DNA of 64,000 nucleotides from Microbulbifer bruguierae (GCF_029869925.1 NZ_CP118605.1:3562001-3626000), one strand, 5' to 3'. Shown: positions 52,620 to 62,239, numbered from the stretch's first letter. Numbers and translations: made by a program. The notes: generated from the letters alone by a model not told the origin.

Positions 52620-54515
52620 ATGAATATCAATAAGAAATCGTGGTTTACCCCCAGAGGCATTTTTGCCGGAGTGGCACTGGCGAGTCTTACGGCCTGCCAG
52701 CCTTCTGTCGACAAGGCAGCCGTTGATAAGACCGGGGAAAAAGCTGTATCCAACTCAGTGTCAATGCCGTTCGCTCAGCCGGAAAAAATTCTGGGCCCTG
52801 AGGGGACCTTTGCCAACCCGTTATTCGCTAACGGCGCGGACCCCTGGCTGGAATACTGGGATGGCAATTATTACCTCACCACGACTACCTGGACTTCCCA
52901 GCTGGTAATGCGCAAATCACCAACCCTGGATGGCCTCGCCACCGCCGCACCCATCAATATCTGGTCCGATACCGATCCCGCGCGCTGCTGTAATTTCTGG
53001 GCGTTTGAATTCCACCGCCTGAACGGCCCGAACGGCGGGCGCTGGTATCTGATGTACACCTCCGGCCAACACGGAACCCTGGACCACCAGCACCTGTCGG
53101 TGCTGGAAAGTGTCGGCGACGACCCCATGGGGCCGTACGTTTACAAAGGCTCGCCGATGCCGGATAGCTGGAATATTGACGGTACCTACCTTGAACACAA
53201 CGGCCAGTTGTATCTGCTGTGGTCCGAGTGGGTGGGTGACGAGCAGCTGAACTGGATTTCCAAAATGACCAACCCCTGGTCCATTGAAGGACCGCGTGTG
53301 GTCATCACCCGCCCGGAGGCCGAGTGGGAGCAGAGTGGTCGCAAGGTGAACGAAGGTGCAGAGATCCTGAAGAAGGATGGCCGCACTTTCATGATCTATT
53401 CCGCCAGTTTTTGCGACACGCCGGATTACAAGCTGGCGATGAAAGAACTGACCGGTGACGATCCGATGAACCCCGAGCACTGGACCAAATATCCGGAACC
53501 GGTATTCCAACGCGGCAACGGTGTGTTTGGTCCGGGTCACAACGGCTTCTTCACCTCGCCGGACGGCAGCGAGGACTGGCTCGTGTATCACGGTAATTCC
53601 AAAGAAACCGATGGCTGCAGCGCAACCCGCTCGGTGCGCGCGCAGAAATTTACCTGGAATGACGACGGCACACCAAACTTCGGTGAGCCGGTTCCGGAAG
53701 GTGAATTCCAGAAATTGCCCTCCGGTGAAAACGGCCCGATCACCACCAAGGTGCAGGGTGCGCGCTGGAAACTGGCGAATGCGGTGAACGATCAATGCCT
53801 GAGTGGAGCGGGCACGGGGGCATGTGCATCCAGCGACAGCGAATGGGTACTGGATAATACCGGCGACGGGGCCTACCGCCTTGCCAATGCCGCCAGTGGC
53901 AACTTCCTCAATCAGAGCGGTGAACTGGCCCCCTGGACCAATACCCAAGCGCAGCGCTGGACCCTGAAGCAGAATGAAAACGGTTGGGTTCAGCTGCTCA
54001 ATCGCGATACCGGCCAGCCTCTGACCGCACAGGATTGCAACGGTGAAGGCTGTGAACAGTGGTCCCTGCAAACCGCAGAAACCGTGGCCATTACCAGCGT
54101 ACAAAGTGGTCGTGTACTGCAGACCGCTGCCTGCGCTACGGGTGCGGATATCAGCCAGGCAGCCTGGAGTGGTGCTTCCTGCCAGCGCTGGAGTATCACC
54201 CCCGCGGATGAAGGGTTCGTCAAAATCCAGACTGGCGACCAGTGCATGACCATCGCCGACAATGCGGTAGTTCCCGGTGCGCCGGCGGTTCTGGGTAGCT
54301 GTGAAGGCACCAGTAGCCAGTGGCTGCTGCAACCGCTGGCGGATGGCAGCCTGCAGATCAAGAATCGCGAAAGCAGACACAACCTGGATCTGGCCCACTG
54401 CGGTCTGGCCGAGGGCAATACCTTTGCCCAGGCGCCTGCCGCAGATAACGACTGCCAGAAATTCCAGCTGCGCGAGGTGCCGATGCAAGGGCGAGGCTCC
54501 GCTCTTGGTCAGTAA
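52620..54515 (+). CDS. GH43 enzyme with C-terminal ricin-type domain, lipoprotein
   Basis: 631 residues; GAGG precedes ATG 52620. The lipobox is ASLTAC (Cys26). The GH43 propeller covers about residues 60-375: base Asp74 in NGADPWLEYWDG, IDGTYLEHNGQLYLLWSEW, and the acid Glu in VNEGAEILKKDGRTFMIYSASF. Residues 380-625 hold ricin-like beta-trefoil repeats (QRWTLKQ, EQWSLQT, QRWSITP, SQWLLQP, QKFQLRE). The lectin part probably holds the enzyme to arabinan or galactan. Twenty bp separate it from the GH97 gene. Confidence 0.9.
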   Translation: MNINKKSWFTPRGIFAGVALASLTACQPSVDKAAVDKTGEKAVSNSVSMPFAQPEKILGPEGTFANPLFANGADPWLEYWDGNYYLTTTTWTSQLVMRKSPTLDGLATAAPINIWSDTDPARCCNFWAFEFHRLNGPNGGRWYLMYTSGQHGTLDHQHLSVLESVGDDPMGPYVYKGSPMPDSWNIDGTYLEHNGQLYLLWSEWVGDEQLNWISKMTNPWSIEGPRVVITRPEAEWEQSGRKVNEGAEILKKDGRTFMIYSASFCDTPDYKLAMKELTGDDPMNPEHWTKYPEPVFQRGNGVFGPGHNGFFTSPDGSEDWLVYHGNSKETDGCSATRSVRAQKFTWNDDGTPNFGEPVPEGEFQKLPSGENGPITTKVQGARWKLANAVNDQCLSGAGTGACASSDSEWVLDNTGDGAYRLANAASGNFLNQSGELAPWTNTQAQRWTLKQNENGWVQLLNRDTGQPLTAQDCNGEGCEQWSLQTAETVAITSVQSGRVLQTAACATGADISQAAWSGASCQRWSITPADEGFVKIQTGDQCMTIADNAVVPGAPAVLGSCEGTSSQWLLQPLADGSLQIKNRESRHNLDLAHCGLAEGNTFAQAPAADNDCQKFQLREVPMQGRGSALGQ

Positions 54516-54552
54516 TTTGTTAGTGAGTGTGTGATCGATTTTTATCGGGCTT

Positions 54553-54587
54553 GGGTGGCTGCAGCAATGTAGACCACCCTTTTTTTA
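54553..54587 (+). terminator. terminator after the GH43-ricin gene
   Basis: GGGTGG and CCACCC form a short stem around a 15-base loop, followed by TTTTTTT. It ends the run from 48486, leaving the GH51 gene to its own promoter or to read-through. Confidence 0.6.
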
Positions 54588-54628
54588 TTTTTCGAACGTC
54601 ATAGGTATAACAATAACGGAGAGAAAAC

Positions 54629-56182
54629 ATGAAGTTGAAACGCTACCTTGCCACCCTGGCAATCGGTTTGTCGACAACCACCGTGATTGCACAAGACATC
54701 CCCCGTATTACCATCGACAGCACCCAACCGGGTGCCACCATTCACCGCGATATCTATGGACAGTTTGCCGAACATTTGGGGCGCGGGATATACGAGGGGG
54801 TCTGGGTAGGTAAAGACTCGGAAATCGAAAATATCAACGGCTTCCGTACCGATGTGATCGAGGCGCTGCGGGATATCAATGTGCCGCTGGTGCGTTGGCC
54901 GGGCGGCTGTTTCGCCGATGAATATCGCTGGCGCGATGGTATCGGCCCGCGTGACCAGCGTCCGGTACGGGTGAATACGCACTGGGGCGGTGTGGAAGAA
55001 GACAATGCCTTCGGCACCCACGAATTTTTCGAGCTGGTGGAACTGATCGGTGCGGAAGCCTATGTGAATGGCAACCTGGGTACCGGTAATCCGCGCGAGA
55101 TGGCCGAGTGGCTGGAATACATGACCGGTACCAGTAACTCCGAGGTGGTGGAAGAACGTCGTAAAAACGGCCGCGATGAGCCGTGGAAAATTGCCTATTT
55201 CGGTGTGGGTAACGAGGCCTGGGGCTGCGGCGGACATATGCGACCGGCTTACTATGCGGACCTGTACAACCATTTCGCCACTTTCCTGAAAACACCCCGT
55301 GGCAGTGAGCCGAAATATGTTGCGAGCGGCGGTCACACTACCGATACCTCCTGGACCGATACCCTGAGCAAGAATGTTCAGCGTCAGATGGACGGAATCA
55401 GTTTCCATTACTACACCTTGCCCACGGGTGATTGGGACGATAAAGGTGAGTCTACGGGCTTTGCGGAAAGTGAGTGGTTCGCCACCCTGCGGCAGACCCT
55501 CCGCATAGACGAATTCATCCGTCTGAACAAAAAGGTGCTGGATAAGAATGATCCGGAGAAAAAGCTTGGTTTTTACGTGGATGAGTGGGGCACCTGGTAT
55601 AACCCGGAAGAGGGGCGTGACCCCGGCTTCCTCTATCAGCAGAACACGCTGCGGGATGCAGTGGTTGCCGCGTCGAATTTCAACGTGTTCCACGAGCATG
55701 CGGACCGGGTACACATGACCAATATCGCGCAGATGGTGAATGTACTGCAGGCGATGATCCTGACTGACAAGGAAAAAATGGTGCTGACCCCGACCTACCA
55801 TGTGTACGATCTTTACCAGGTATTTCAGGATGCGACGGCACTCCCATTCGAAATCGAGAATCCGAGCAGCTATCGCATGGGCGACCAGTCGCTGCCGGGG
55901 ATCAGTGCATCCGCTGCTCGCGGCAAGGATGGCCAGGTGTATCTTTCACTGGTGAATCTGGACCCCAACCGGCCGCAAACGGTTGCCGTGGACGTCAAAG
56001 GGCTGGAAGTGACTGCTGCCAGTGGCCGCTTGATTACTGCCAGCACCATGGATGCGCACAATACCTTCAGTGCGCCGGAGCAGATCGTCCCAGGGAAATA
56101 TAACGCGGAGGTGCAAGGTAGCGGTGCATTGCAGCTGGAGATGCCGGCGAAATCGGTACTGGTTGTGGCATTGAAAGACTGA
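54629..56182 (+). CDS. GH51 alpha-L-arabinofuranosidase, secreted
   Basis: 517 residues; CGGAGAGAAAAC precedes ATG 54629. A signal peptide ends near VIAQD, while many GH51 enzymes are cytoplasmic. Acid/base Glu196 is in GVGNEAWGCGG and nucleophile Glu319 in FYVDEWGTWY. The start IHRDIYGQFAEHLGRGIYEGVWVG and RWPGGCFADEYRWRDGIGPRDQRP are classic GH51 segments. It releases terminal L-arabinofuranose from arabinan and arabinoxylan. Confidence 0.95.
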   Translation: MKLKRYLATLAIGLSTTTVIAQDIPRITIDSTQPGATIHRDIYGQFAEHLGRGIYEGVWVGKDSEIENINGFRTDVIEALRDINVPLVRWPGGCFADEYRWRDGIGPRDQRPVRVNTHWGGVEEDNAFGTHEFFELVELIGAEAYVNGNLGTGNPREMAEWLEYMTGTSNSEVVEERRKNGRDEPWKIAYFGVGNEAWGCGGHMRPAYYADLYNHFATFLKTPRGSEPKYVASGGHTTDTSWTDTLSKNVQRQMDGISFHYYTLPTGDWDDKGESTGFAESEWFATLRQTLRIDEFIRLNKKVLDKNDPEKKLGFYVDEWGTWYNPEEGRDPGFLYQQNTLRDAVVAASNFNVFHEHADRVHMTNIAQMVNVLQAMILTDKEKMVLTPTYHVYDLYQVFQDATALPFEIENPSSYRMGDQSLPGISASAARGKDGQVYLSLVNLDPNRPQTVAVDVKGLEVTAASGRLITASTMDAHNTFSAPEQIVPGKYNAEVQGSGALQLEMPAKSVLVVALKD

Positions 56183-56210
56183 GCAGATTAATTTGCTCCA
56201 CGCAAAACTA

Positions 56211-56242
56211 AAAGGCCCCGGGAGTTACACTCCGGGGCCTTT
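56211..56242. terminator. bidirectional terminator between GH51 and TonB receptor genes
   Basis: AAAGGCCCCGGAG-TTACAC-CTCCGGGGCCTTT: a perfect 13-bp stem with T on the far side. It serves two convergent genes. Confidence 0.93.
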
Positions 56243-56269
56243 TTAGTGATGCGGCCGAAGGGCAGGTGT

Positions 56270-58381
56270 TCAGAAGGCCTTGTTCCAGCTCAGGGTCAAG
56301 CTGCGGCCGCGTCCGGCAAAGTAGGTGCTGTCATTCACGTAGGTGAGGGTCTGTGAGTAGTAGGTGATGTACGACTCGTTCAGCAGGTTTTCCACACCCA
56401 GGGTAAATACTCCCAGTTCCCGACTGCGATAGGTTGCCACCGCGTCCACCAGCTGGTAACCGTCGAAGTTATGCTGTGGCAGGCCACCGTCAAAATCGCG
56501 ATCCAGCAGAGAGGAATACTGCAGTCTTCCCTGTACCTGTTCCGTCAGGGCGCCGGCGATATACAGGTTTACCCGATCCGGAGCGATGTTGCGTCCGTCC
56601 AGGTCCTTGTCCAGGCGGCCGTCGCTGTCACTGTCGAAGCGGCCTTCTAGCTGGCTGTAGGCAACACCTGCCCGCAGGCCGGAGGCAAACTGGTAGCTGG
56701 CGGTCAGCTCCAGGCCCTCGATCTCGGTCTTCTGGCGAGTGATTTGACCCACGCCGTTTACCACAAGAATACGTGAGCCGAAGTCAGAGTCAGACCAGAA
56801 ATAGCTGCCGGCAATTTCCAGACCACCATTTTTGTAATTGGCGCCGATTTCGGTGTTGTCCGCAATTACCGGCTGCAGGTCGACGAGGTCCGCCACCGTC
56901 TGATCCGGGCTGTTTACGCCGCGCAGAATCAGTCCCGCATCGGGCATGGTGAAGCCTTCGGCGAAGGAAGCAAACAGGGTCAGGTTTCCGCTGATGTCAT
57001 ACACGACACCGGCGTTGCCCAGTACCTCGCTGAAATCCGGTGCATCGCCTTCTACAAAGGTGTTATTGGCGCCGGCCACGGTGGTAAAGCTGGGAACTTT
57101 CAGGGTGACGTTTTCAGCGCGACCGCCGGCGGACAGGCGCAGGCGGTCTGACATCAGGCTCTGTTCCAGCTGTACAAAAGGCGCCCAGCCCTGGTACACC
57201 ATGTTGGGTACCCACAAACGGTCGGTTTGGGCCAGTTCCTGATAGGTATTGTCGCGCAGATAGTCGATACCGGTGACCAGTTGCAGACCGTCCCAGAAGG
57301 TGTTGTCGCGAATAAATGTCAGCTTGGCACCGGCCTTTTCCGAGGCCAGGGCAGACTGGTCGAATAGGGCACCGACCGGGGCGATGTCAGGATCCTGGAA
57401 CGCGGCAAAAGTACCGCCGCCGTAGAGGGCGTAAAAATCGTAGTAGTAGGTTTGCGCGCTCAGTTCACCGCCGAGCAGGTCCCGGTTGGTATAGCTCAGG
57501 GTAAGGTTAAGGGCTTCGTTTTCTGTGGGATCGCCTTCGCCGCGACCTTTTTCGGAGGTAGAGGGTATCCCCTGTGCCATATCACCGGCGACAACCCGGT
57601 AGTCGCCATCCCCCGCAAGGTTGAAGTAATTGGCGGAGACTTCGAGGCGCTGTGCACTGTCCAGGTCGTAGCCGAATTTGCTGAAAAGGTTCCAGCTCTG
57701 GCTATCCATAAAGTCACCCTGAACGGGGTCGACGGCGATCATTTCGCCGTCGGCATCGTAATAAATATCCTGTGCGTCGTAGGCGATTCCCGTGACGAAA
57801 TCACTCTGGCCGAATTTTTTACCTACCAGGCCTGACAACTTGTAGTGGTTGCCACTGTCACGCAGGGAGTCCGTGGAAAGCGACGTATTCACTTTGCGCA
57901 GCCATTCGCCGGTTTCCGGCGCGCCCGTGGTGACGTAGTTGATGACGCCACCAGTGGCGCCCACGCCCTGAATGGCATTGGCCCCGTAAATGACTTCCAC
58001 CCGCTCGATGAAATCTGGATCGATAGTAAAGGCACTGCGCTCACCGTTGCGCAGAGGTGTGGATTGCGGCACACCGTCGGCCATATACAGGGGCGCGCGC
58101 CCGCGCAGGGTTACGCCGTTGCTGGTCATTTTCTGGTGGGCGGGGGTGAGGCTGGGGACGGTAAAGCTGAGGCCGTCCAGCAGACTGCTACTCATGGCCA
58201 GCTGTTGGTCCAGCGCCTCGCGGTCCAGAACTTTGACGGTATTGGGAATGGCACTGATCGGTTTGTTACTGCGACTCGCGGTGACGGTAACGGTTTCGAT
58301 AGTTTCCGCGGCCAGGCTCGAACCGGACGCGCACAGGCCACAGATTGCGGCAGCCAGCATGTTTTTATAGACGGAAGTCAT
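56270..58381 (-). CDS. TonB-dependent outer-membrane receptor, probably iron-siderophore type
   Basis: 703 residues; AGGAGACAAGG precedes ATG 58381. A signal peptide ends near SLAAE, then the TonB box ETVTVTA. The plug runs from about residue 40 to 150 (VIYGANAIQGVGATGGVINYVT), and the barrel ends in AGRGRSLTLSWNKAF. The size and the lack of a SusC-like N-terminal domain fit siderophore or metal receptors. A Fur-like box lies 70 bp upstream. It is thus probably not the arabinan importer despite its place beside those genes. Confidence 0.9.
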   Translation of the reverse strand: MTSVYKNMLAAAICGLCASGSSLAAETIETVTVTASRSNKPISAIPNTVKVLDREALDQQLAMSSSLLDGLSFTVPSLTPAHQKMTSNGVTLRGRAPLYMADGVPQSTPLRNGERSAFTIDPDFIERVEVIYGANAIQGVGATGGVINYVTTGAPETGEWLRKVNTSLSTDSLRDSGNHYKLSGLVGKKFGQSDFVTGIAYDAQDIYYDADGEMIAVDPVQGDFMDSQSWNLFSKFGYDLDSAQRLEVSANYFNLAGDGDYRVVAGDMAQGIPSTSEKGRGEGDPTENEALNLTLSYTNRDLLGGELSAQTYYYDFYALYGGGTFAAFQDPDIAPVGALFDQSALASEKAGAKLTFIRDNTFWDGLQLVTGIDYLRDNTYQELAQTDRLWVPNMVYQGWAPFVQLEQSLMSDRLRLSAGGRAENVTLKVPSFTTVAGANNTFVEGDAPDFSEVLGNAGVVYDISGNLTLFASFAEGFTMPDAGLILRGVNSPDQTVADLVDLQPVIADNTEIGANYKNGGLEIAGSYFWSDSDFGSRILVVNGVGQITRQKTEIEGLELTASYQFASGLRAGVAYSQLEGRFDSDSDGRLDKDLDGRNIAPDRVNLYIAGALTEQVQGRLQYSSLLDRDFDGGLPQHNFDGYQLVDAVATYRSRELGVFTLGVENLLNESYITYYSQTLTYVNDSTYFAGRGRSLTLSWNKAF

Positions 58382-58449
58382 TCCTTGTCTCCTGGTAGAA
58401 CGAGTCGAGTGTTTCCCAAATTCGTTCGCTATGGGAATTAATTTTGGAT

Positions 58450-58469
58450 GCGAATAATATAGATTCTCA
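58450..58469. promoter_or_regulatory. Fur-like box before the TonB receptor gene
   Basis: GCGAATAATATAGATTCTCA, a near-palindrome (GAGAAT...ATTATTC) close to the pattern GCGAATGATAATCATTCTCA seen in gammaproteobacterial Fur sites. It lies 69 bp upstream of the receptor start, where a promoter is expected. Confidence 0.5.
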
Positions 58470-58641
58470 GTATCGATCTCAACTCAATGTCTCTGACAGG
58501 TGCGGGGCGAGAGCGACAGCGAGGGCTGGATTGTTAGAGGTTGGTTCGGGAAACAGAGGGTACTGCGATGGTCTGCCGGAGGGGGAGCGGCCGCGCGGGG
58601 TGATGGTAGTGGTGTGGAAGAGGGATTCTCGGTAGGGGGCG

Positions 58642-58669
58642 CGGCGTTCGTGAGAGAGCGGACGCCGCT
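58642..58669 (-). terminator. hairpin just after the autotransporter-like gene
   Basis: GCGGCGT and ACGCCGC form a 7-bp stem with a 14-base loop directly downstream of the minus-strand stop at 58675. It lacks a T tract. Confidence 0.35.
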
Positions 58670-58674
58670 GGCGT

Positions 58675-61413
58675 TCACCAGTTTTTATGTACCCCGATCC
58701 TGATTTCAAACCCATCGACTTCCGAGGTGTCGATATTGTTGATGTAATCGATGATGCCGAACACGCCCAGGTTATTGTCGAAGTCCGCGGTTAACCCGAT
58801 ACCAGTTTCAAGTACCGCCTGGCCGCGTTTGGTGTAAATGGGGGTGGTATTGAACAGGACTTCATCGGTGCCGTGGTCTTCGTACCAGATATTGGCCTTG
58901 AAATAGGGGCGCCAGAGCTGGGTACCACGGGGGAAGTCCCCCACAAAGCGCCCGCCAACTCTCGCTGTCAGCGCGCTGACGTTATCAAAGCGAATACGGG
59001 AAAAAAGATCCCTGGTGGAGTCGATGTTCTGGTACTGCCAGATCAGCTGCCCCTGGGGCTCGAGGCTCCAGGTGTCATCCAGTGGGATGGGGCCGCCCAC
59101 TTCCATGGATGCGAGCACCTCGGTGCCATCGATGTCAGCCCCGATCCCGCGATAGGAGCGGCTTTCTCCATCGAAAGCCGAGAGTAACAGCACACTGTCA
59201 AAATAAGCGCCACCGGGCCAGTGATGGGTCCAATAGCCGCCCAGGCTGTACTGGTCCAGCTCCACCTTGCCGGTGGCCTGGTTTTCTTCGCCGAGGGCAA
59301 AACCGCGCACATCACCGGTGGCGCCGCTGCGCCCGAGCATCAGGCCAAAAATATCCCGCTGGCCCTGAGGGCCGCCCTGATCATATACCGGCAGCCCGAC
59401 CTGGATACCCCACGAAGTACCGTCGAAATCGGGAGACACAGTGCCGCCCTGAAGCTGTTGCAGGTTATTGCCGAATGCCCTGACCCACACTGTGGTCAGA
59501 TACTCGGTCTCGCTGCGGCGGGACCAGGCCTGTTCGCCTTCGCGTTCGTGAAAGGTACCCAGTGTCTCGCGTCCAAGCGCACGGCTGATACCGGGGATGG
59601 CGACATGCACCGATACTTCGGGCCGATAGATCGGCACTATGTTGCCGCCAGAACCGCTGCCGCCACCACTACTGGACGAGCTTGAAGAACTACTGGAGCT
59701 ACTGCCGCCAGAACTGGACGAACTACTGCTGGATGAACTGCTGCTGGACGTGCTGCCTCCCGAAGAGCTGGAGGAACTGGATGAGCTGCTTGAGCTGCTG
59801 CCTCCCGAACTGGAGCTTGAACTGGAACTTGAGCTCGAGCTCGAGCTCGAGCTCGAGCTGGAACTTGAACTGGTATCGTGCGAGCGCAGATACCAATTGT
59901 TTTCCGTGCCCGGCGAGACGCCTCCGCGAAACAACAGATATTCGTAGGGGCCGGCCGCCACAATATTGCCGAGGGTGAACGCACTGGAAGTACTGACACC
60001 GTCGATGACTTCGTCCACCAATATGCCGTCTGCAGTGGTCAGCGCCCCGGGGCCGCCGACGTTATTCACAAAAATGGTCGTCAGGCCGTCTTCATTACCC
60101 TGGGTAACCAGCTTGTCAGAAGGTGCGCCGTCACTGGCGAGAAAGGTATCCAGCAGAAGTTTGCCATTATCGCCGGTGTAGTTGCCGACGATCGTGAGAG
60201 AGTCGGTATTGGAGGCGCCATCCTGCATATTGATGGTGCCGGCATTGGTGACGCTGAGTCCGGTGGTGCCGACGGCGGGTTGAATAAAGTACTGGCCGTT
60301 GGTGGCATTTACCGTACTGCTGCTGTCGATAAACAGGCTGCCCGCCAGAGTGCCGGTATCCCCCAGTACCAGGTTGCCTCCCATATTCAGTACCGAGCCG
60401 TTGGTAAGTCGAAAACTTTCCCAATTGATGATGCGGTCGGGGCGGCTGCCGGTTACCCCATCCCACAGCAACTCATCGATACCCAGGCCGCCGTTGATTT
60501 CGATGGTGCGCAGCTCGGTGTCCGTCAGACCGACAAACTCGGCCAGATCGTCATCCTCCTGCATATCGATACCGCCCACCAGTCCCCCCGTCCACAGCAG
60601 GTAGTCATCGCCACTGCCGGCGCGCAGGAACCCGGAGATATTTCCGTCCAGAATCGTCGCCGTATCATTGCCGCTCTGCTGTTGAATGGAGTTGTTGACG
60701 GTGCCGCCCTCCATCAGGAAATCGTCGTCACCAGCACCCTGGAATACCTCGGCATTGATGGTGGCGCCGGCGCGGTTGATGACCTGATCGGTGCCGCTGT
60801 CCAGCACAAAAGTTCCCTGTATGGTACCGAAGTTGTCCACCGTGGTATCAGTGGCGCCGGTTACGGAAATCTGCTGATTAATAAAAGCATTGGCCTGGTT
60901 GAGAATGCTCATGGTGCCGTTGCCGGAAACGGTTACACCGACATTGAGCGAGCTCTCATTGATTACCTGATTATTGCCATCTCCGGTAAACGAGAAGGTG
61001 TTGTTGATATTGCCACCCTGTAGGTTGGTAACCGTGTGGTCGCCATCTCCGATAAGGAACAGACCGTTGTTGATATTGCCCGCGTTGGTGAAGTCAACGG
61101 TCAAATTGTCCTGCAGTGTGGCGCTCTGCAAGTTGCCCTGGTTGTCCACGCTGACGGTGCCGGAATCGGAAATGGTAAAGGGCACGTTGAAACTCGCCCC
61201 CTGAATATTCACCGTCAGACTGCCGAGACCGCTCACGTCAAATGCGGAATCAATGGCGCCGGTGCAGGTGACCGTGTCGCCGTTGCCGGGCGGGGACGGT
61301 TGGCAATCCGCGGTGGCAAGCCGCGATTGCAGGCTCAAAAGAACCAGCGACAGGGTAATCAAATACCGCGCTAGCTTCGTGGCGTGGTGAGGTTTGTCGT
61401 CAATGCAATCCAT
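58675..61413 (-). CDS. autotransporter-like surface protein with long polyserine linker
   Basis: 912 residues. A hydrophobic signal segment lies at about 15-35. Residues 50-500 are repeated short beta units rich in Asn/Gly/Asp (VDNQGNLQSATL, VTNLQGGNINNTF, IDGGNDxxLW-like), suggesting a beta-helix passenger. Residues 515-592 are almost pure Ser with GG breaks. Residues 630-912 form a beta-barrel (DQYSLGGYWTHHWPGGAYFDSVLLLSAF, AYFKANIWYEDHG-like, final IRIGVHKNW), as in autotransporter translocators. It is a probable surface adhesin. The Ser linker between passenger and barrel is unusual. The start ATG 61413 has no good ribosome site. Confidence 0.8.
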   Translation of the reverse strand: MDCIDDKPHHATKLARYLITLSLVLLSLQSRLATADCQPSPPGNGDTVTCTGAIDSAFDVSGLGSLTVNIQGASFNVPFTISDSGTVSVDNQGNLQSATLQDNLTVDFTNAGNINNGLFLIGDGDHTVTNLQGGNINNTFSFTGDGNNQVINESSLNVGVTVSGNGTMSILNQANAFINQQISVTGATDTTVDNFGTIQGTFVLDSGTDQVINRAGATINAEVFQGAGDDDFLMEGGTVNNSIQQQSGNDTATILDGNISGFLRAGSGDDYLLWTGGLVGGIDMQEDDDLAEFVGLTDTELRTIEINGGLGIDELLWDGVTGSRPDRIINWESFRLTNGSVLNMGGNLVLGDTGTLAGSLFIDSSSTVNATNGQYFIQPAVGTTGLSVTNAGTINMQDGASNTDSLTIVGNYTGDNGKLLLDTFLASDGAPSDKLVTQGNEDGLTTIFVNNVGGPGALTTADGILVDEVIDGVSTSSAFTLGNIVAAGPYEYLLFRGGVSPGTENNWYLRSHDTSSSSSSSSSSSSSSSSSSSSSSGGSSSSSSSSSSSSSGGSTSSSSSSSSSSSSSGGSSSSSSSSSSSSGGGSGSGGNIVPIYRPEVSVHVAIPGISRALGRETLGTFHEREGEQAWSRRSETEYLTTVWVRAFGNNLQQLQGGTVSPDFDGTSWGIQVGLPVYDQGGPQGQRDIFGLMLGRSGATGDVRGFALGEENQATGKVELDQYSLGGYWTHHWPGGAYFDSVLLLSAFDGESRSYRGIGADIDGTEVLASMEVGGPIPLDDTWSLEPQGQLIWQYQNIDSTRDLFSRIRFDNVSALTARVGGRFVGDFPRGTQLWRPYFKANIWYEDHGTDEVLFNTTPIYTKRGQAVLETGIGLTADFDNNLGVFGIIDYINNIDTSEVDGFEIRIGVHKNW
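59640..59874. repeat. low-complexity polyserine coding tract with GAGCTC microsatellite
   Basis: About 235 bp encode the Ser/Gly linker of the autotransporter-like protein. At 59831-59856 the hexamer GAGCTC repeats four times in a row, so copy-number change by slippage would alter linker length in frame. Confidence 0.75.
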
Positions 61414-61734
61414 TGCCTGATCCCGACTGATTTGTTGATGATCAAAATTGCTGGTGGATCACCGCCTTGTTTAGCTGGAGCGAAAGGCGATCATCCGCGC
61501 AAGTTTAGTTGTACTTGTCGCGGTAACTCTGGGATATGACGTCGAGTAATACCGAGGCTACGAGGTTGGCAGGGATTTTTCTGAGCACACCGGGTTTAGG
61601 CCTTTGCGCAAATGGCGGTAGAATGATCCGTCTCGGTAATGGTCACGGTGGTGTATGGCCTGCATCATCGCCGATTCCAGCAGCGCGCTTATCGCCCCCC
61701 TAAATGTGGAAAAATCAGCGAGTCGAAAACAACA
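61414..61734. other. 321-bp divergent gap upstream of autotransporter and lectin genes
   Basis: No gene or clear motif seen. It should contain the two divergent promoters; no -35/-10 pair stands out. Confidence 0.5.
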
Positions 61735-62187
61735 ATGAAAAAACTTACTGCCGTCCTGCTTGGACTGGTCCTGGCCGGCTGCTCATCCAGCAGCATTCAA
61801 TACCAGAACAGTACTTATCAATACGTTGCCAAGAGAACTTCCTGGCATGAGGCCAAGGCTGAAGCTGAAAAATTGGGCGGCCGCCTGGCGATATTCGAAA
61901 CCGTCGAAGAGCTGATGTATCTGGAGTCGCAGATCCCGCGACGGAGAATTGCCTGGGTTGGACTGACGGATGAAAAGGTCGAGGGCGACTGGACCTGGCT
62001 AAACGGCACCCGTCTGTCGGCGAATATGCGCGACAGGCTCGAGCGGGGCAGAGGCCATGAGTTCAGGGATTATGGGTATATCCTGCTTCAGGGTGGTCTC
62101 GGCTCCAGAGCGGATAACGGCGAACTCCCCCGCGGAGCGCATGGAAGGCCGCAGGTGGACGGGTTTGTGGTCGAGTTTGAGCAGTAA
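61735..62187 (+). CDS. C-type-lectin-fold lipoprotein
   Basis: 150 residues from ATG 61735 (MKKLTAVLLGLVLAGCSSSS); a longer in-frame start at 61639 is not protein-like. The lipobox Cys is residue 16. The rest follows the C-type lectin-like pattern: YQYVAKRTSWHEAKAEAEKLGGRLAIFETVEE, then RIAWVGLTDEKVEGDWTWLNGTRL, and GFVVEFEQ at the end. The disulfide Cys of animal lectins are absent, as often in bacteria. It may bind glycans or proteins at the membrane; the role is unknown. Confidence 0.82.
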   Translation: MKKLTAVLLGLVLAGCSSSSIQYQNSTYQYVAKRTSWHEAKAEAEKLGGRLAIFETVEELMYLESQIPRRRIAWVGLTDEKVEGDWTWLNGTRLSANMRDRLERGRGHEFRDYGYILLQGGLGSRADNGELPRGAHGRPQVDGFVVEFEQ

Positions 62188-62200
62188 GCGGAAGCATAAA

Positions 62201-62229
62201 TAAAAAGGTTAAAAGGTAAAAAGGTTAAG
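62201..62229 (+). repeat. tandem AAAAGGTTA-like repeats before the sialidase-fold gene
   Basis: Three near copies of AAAAGGTTA occur just before the gene at 62240. Each contains an AAGG Shine-Dalgarno-like core, so copy changes could move or duplicate the ribosome site. Confidence 0.4.
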
Positions 62230-62239
62230 CGGAAAAGTG

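Noticed and set aside
52917..54488. Open frame of 523 codons antisense to the GH43-ricin gene
   Set aside because: The sense frame has a lipobox, full GH43 catalytic set and ricin repeats; the antisense text shows no domain.
56270..58381. TonB receptor as the arabino-oligosaccharide importer
   Set aside because: The Fur-like box, siderophore-receptor size and convergent orientation argue against it, although it is adjacent to the sugar locus.
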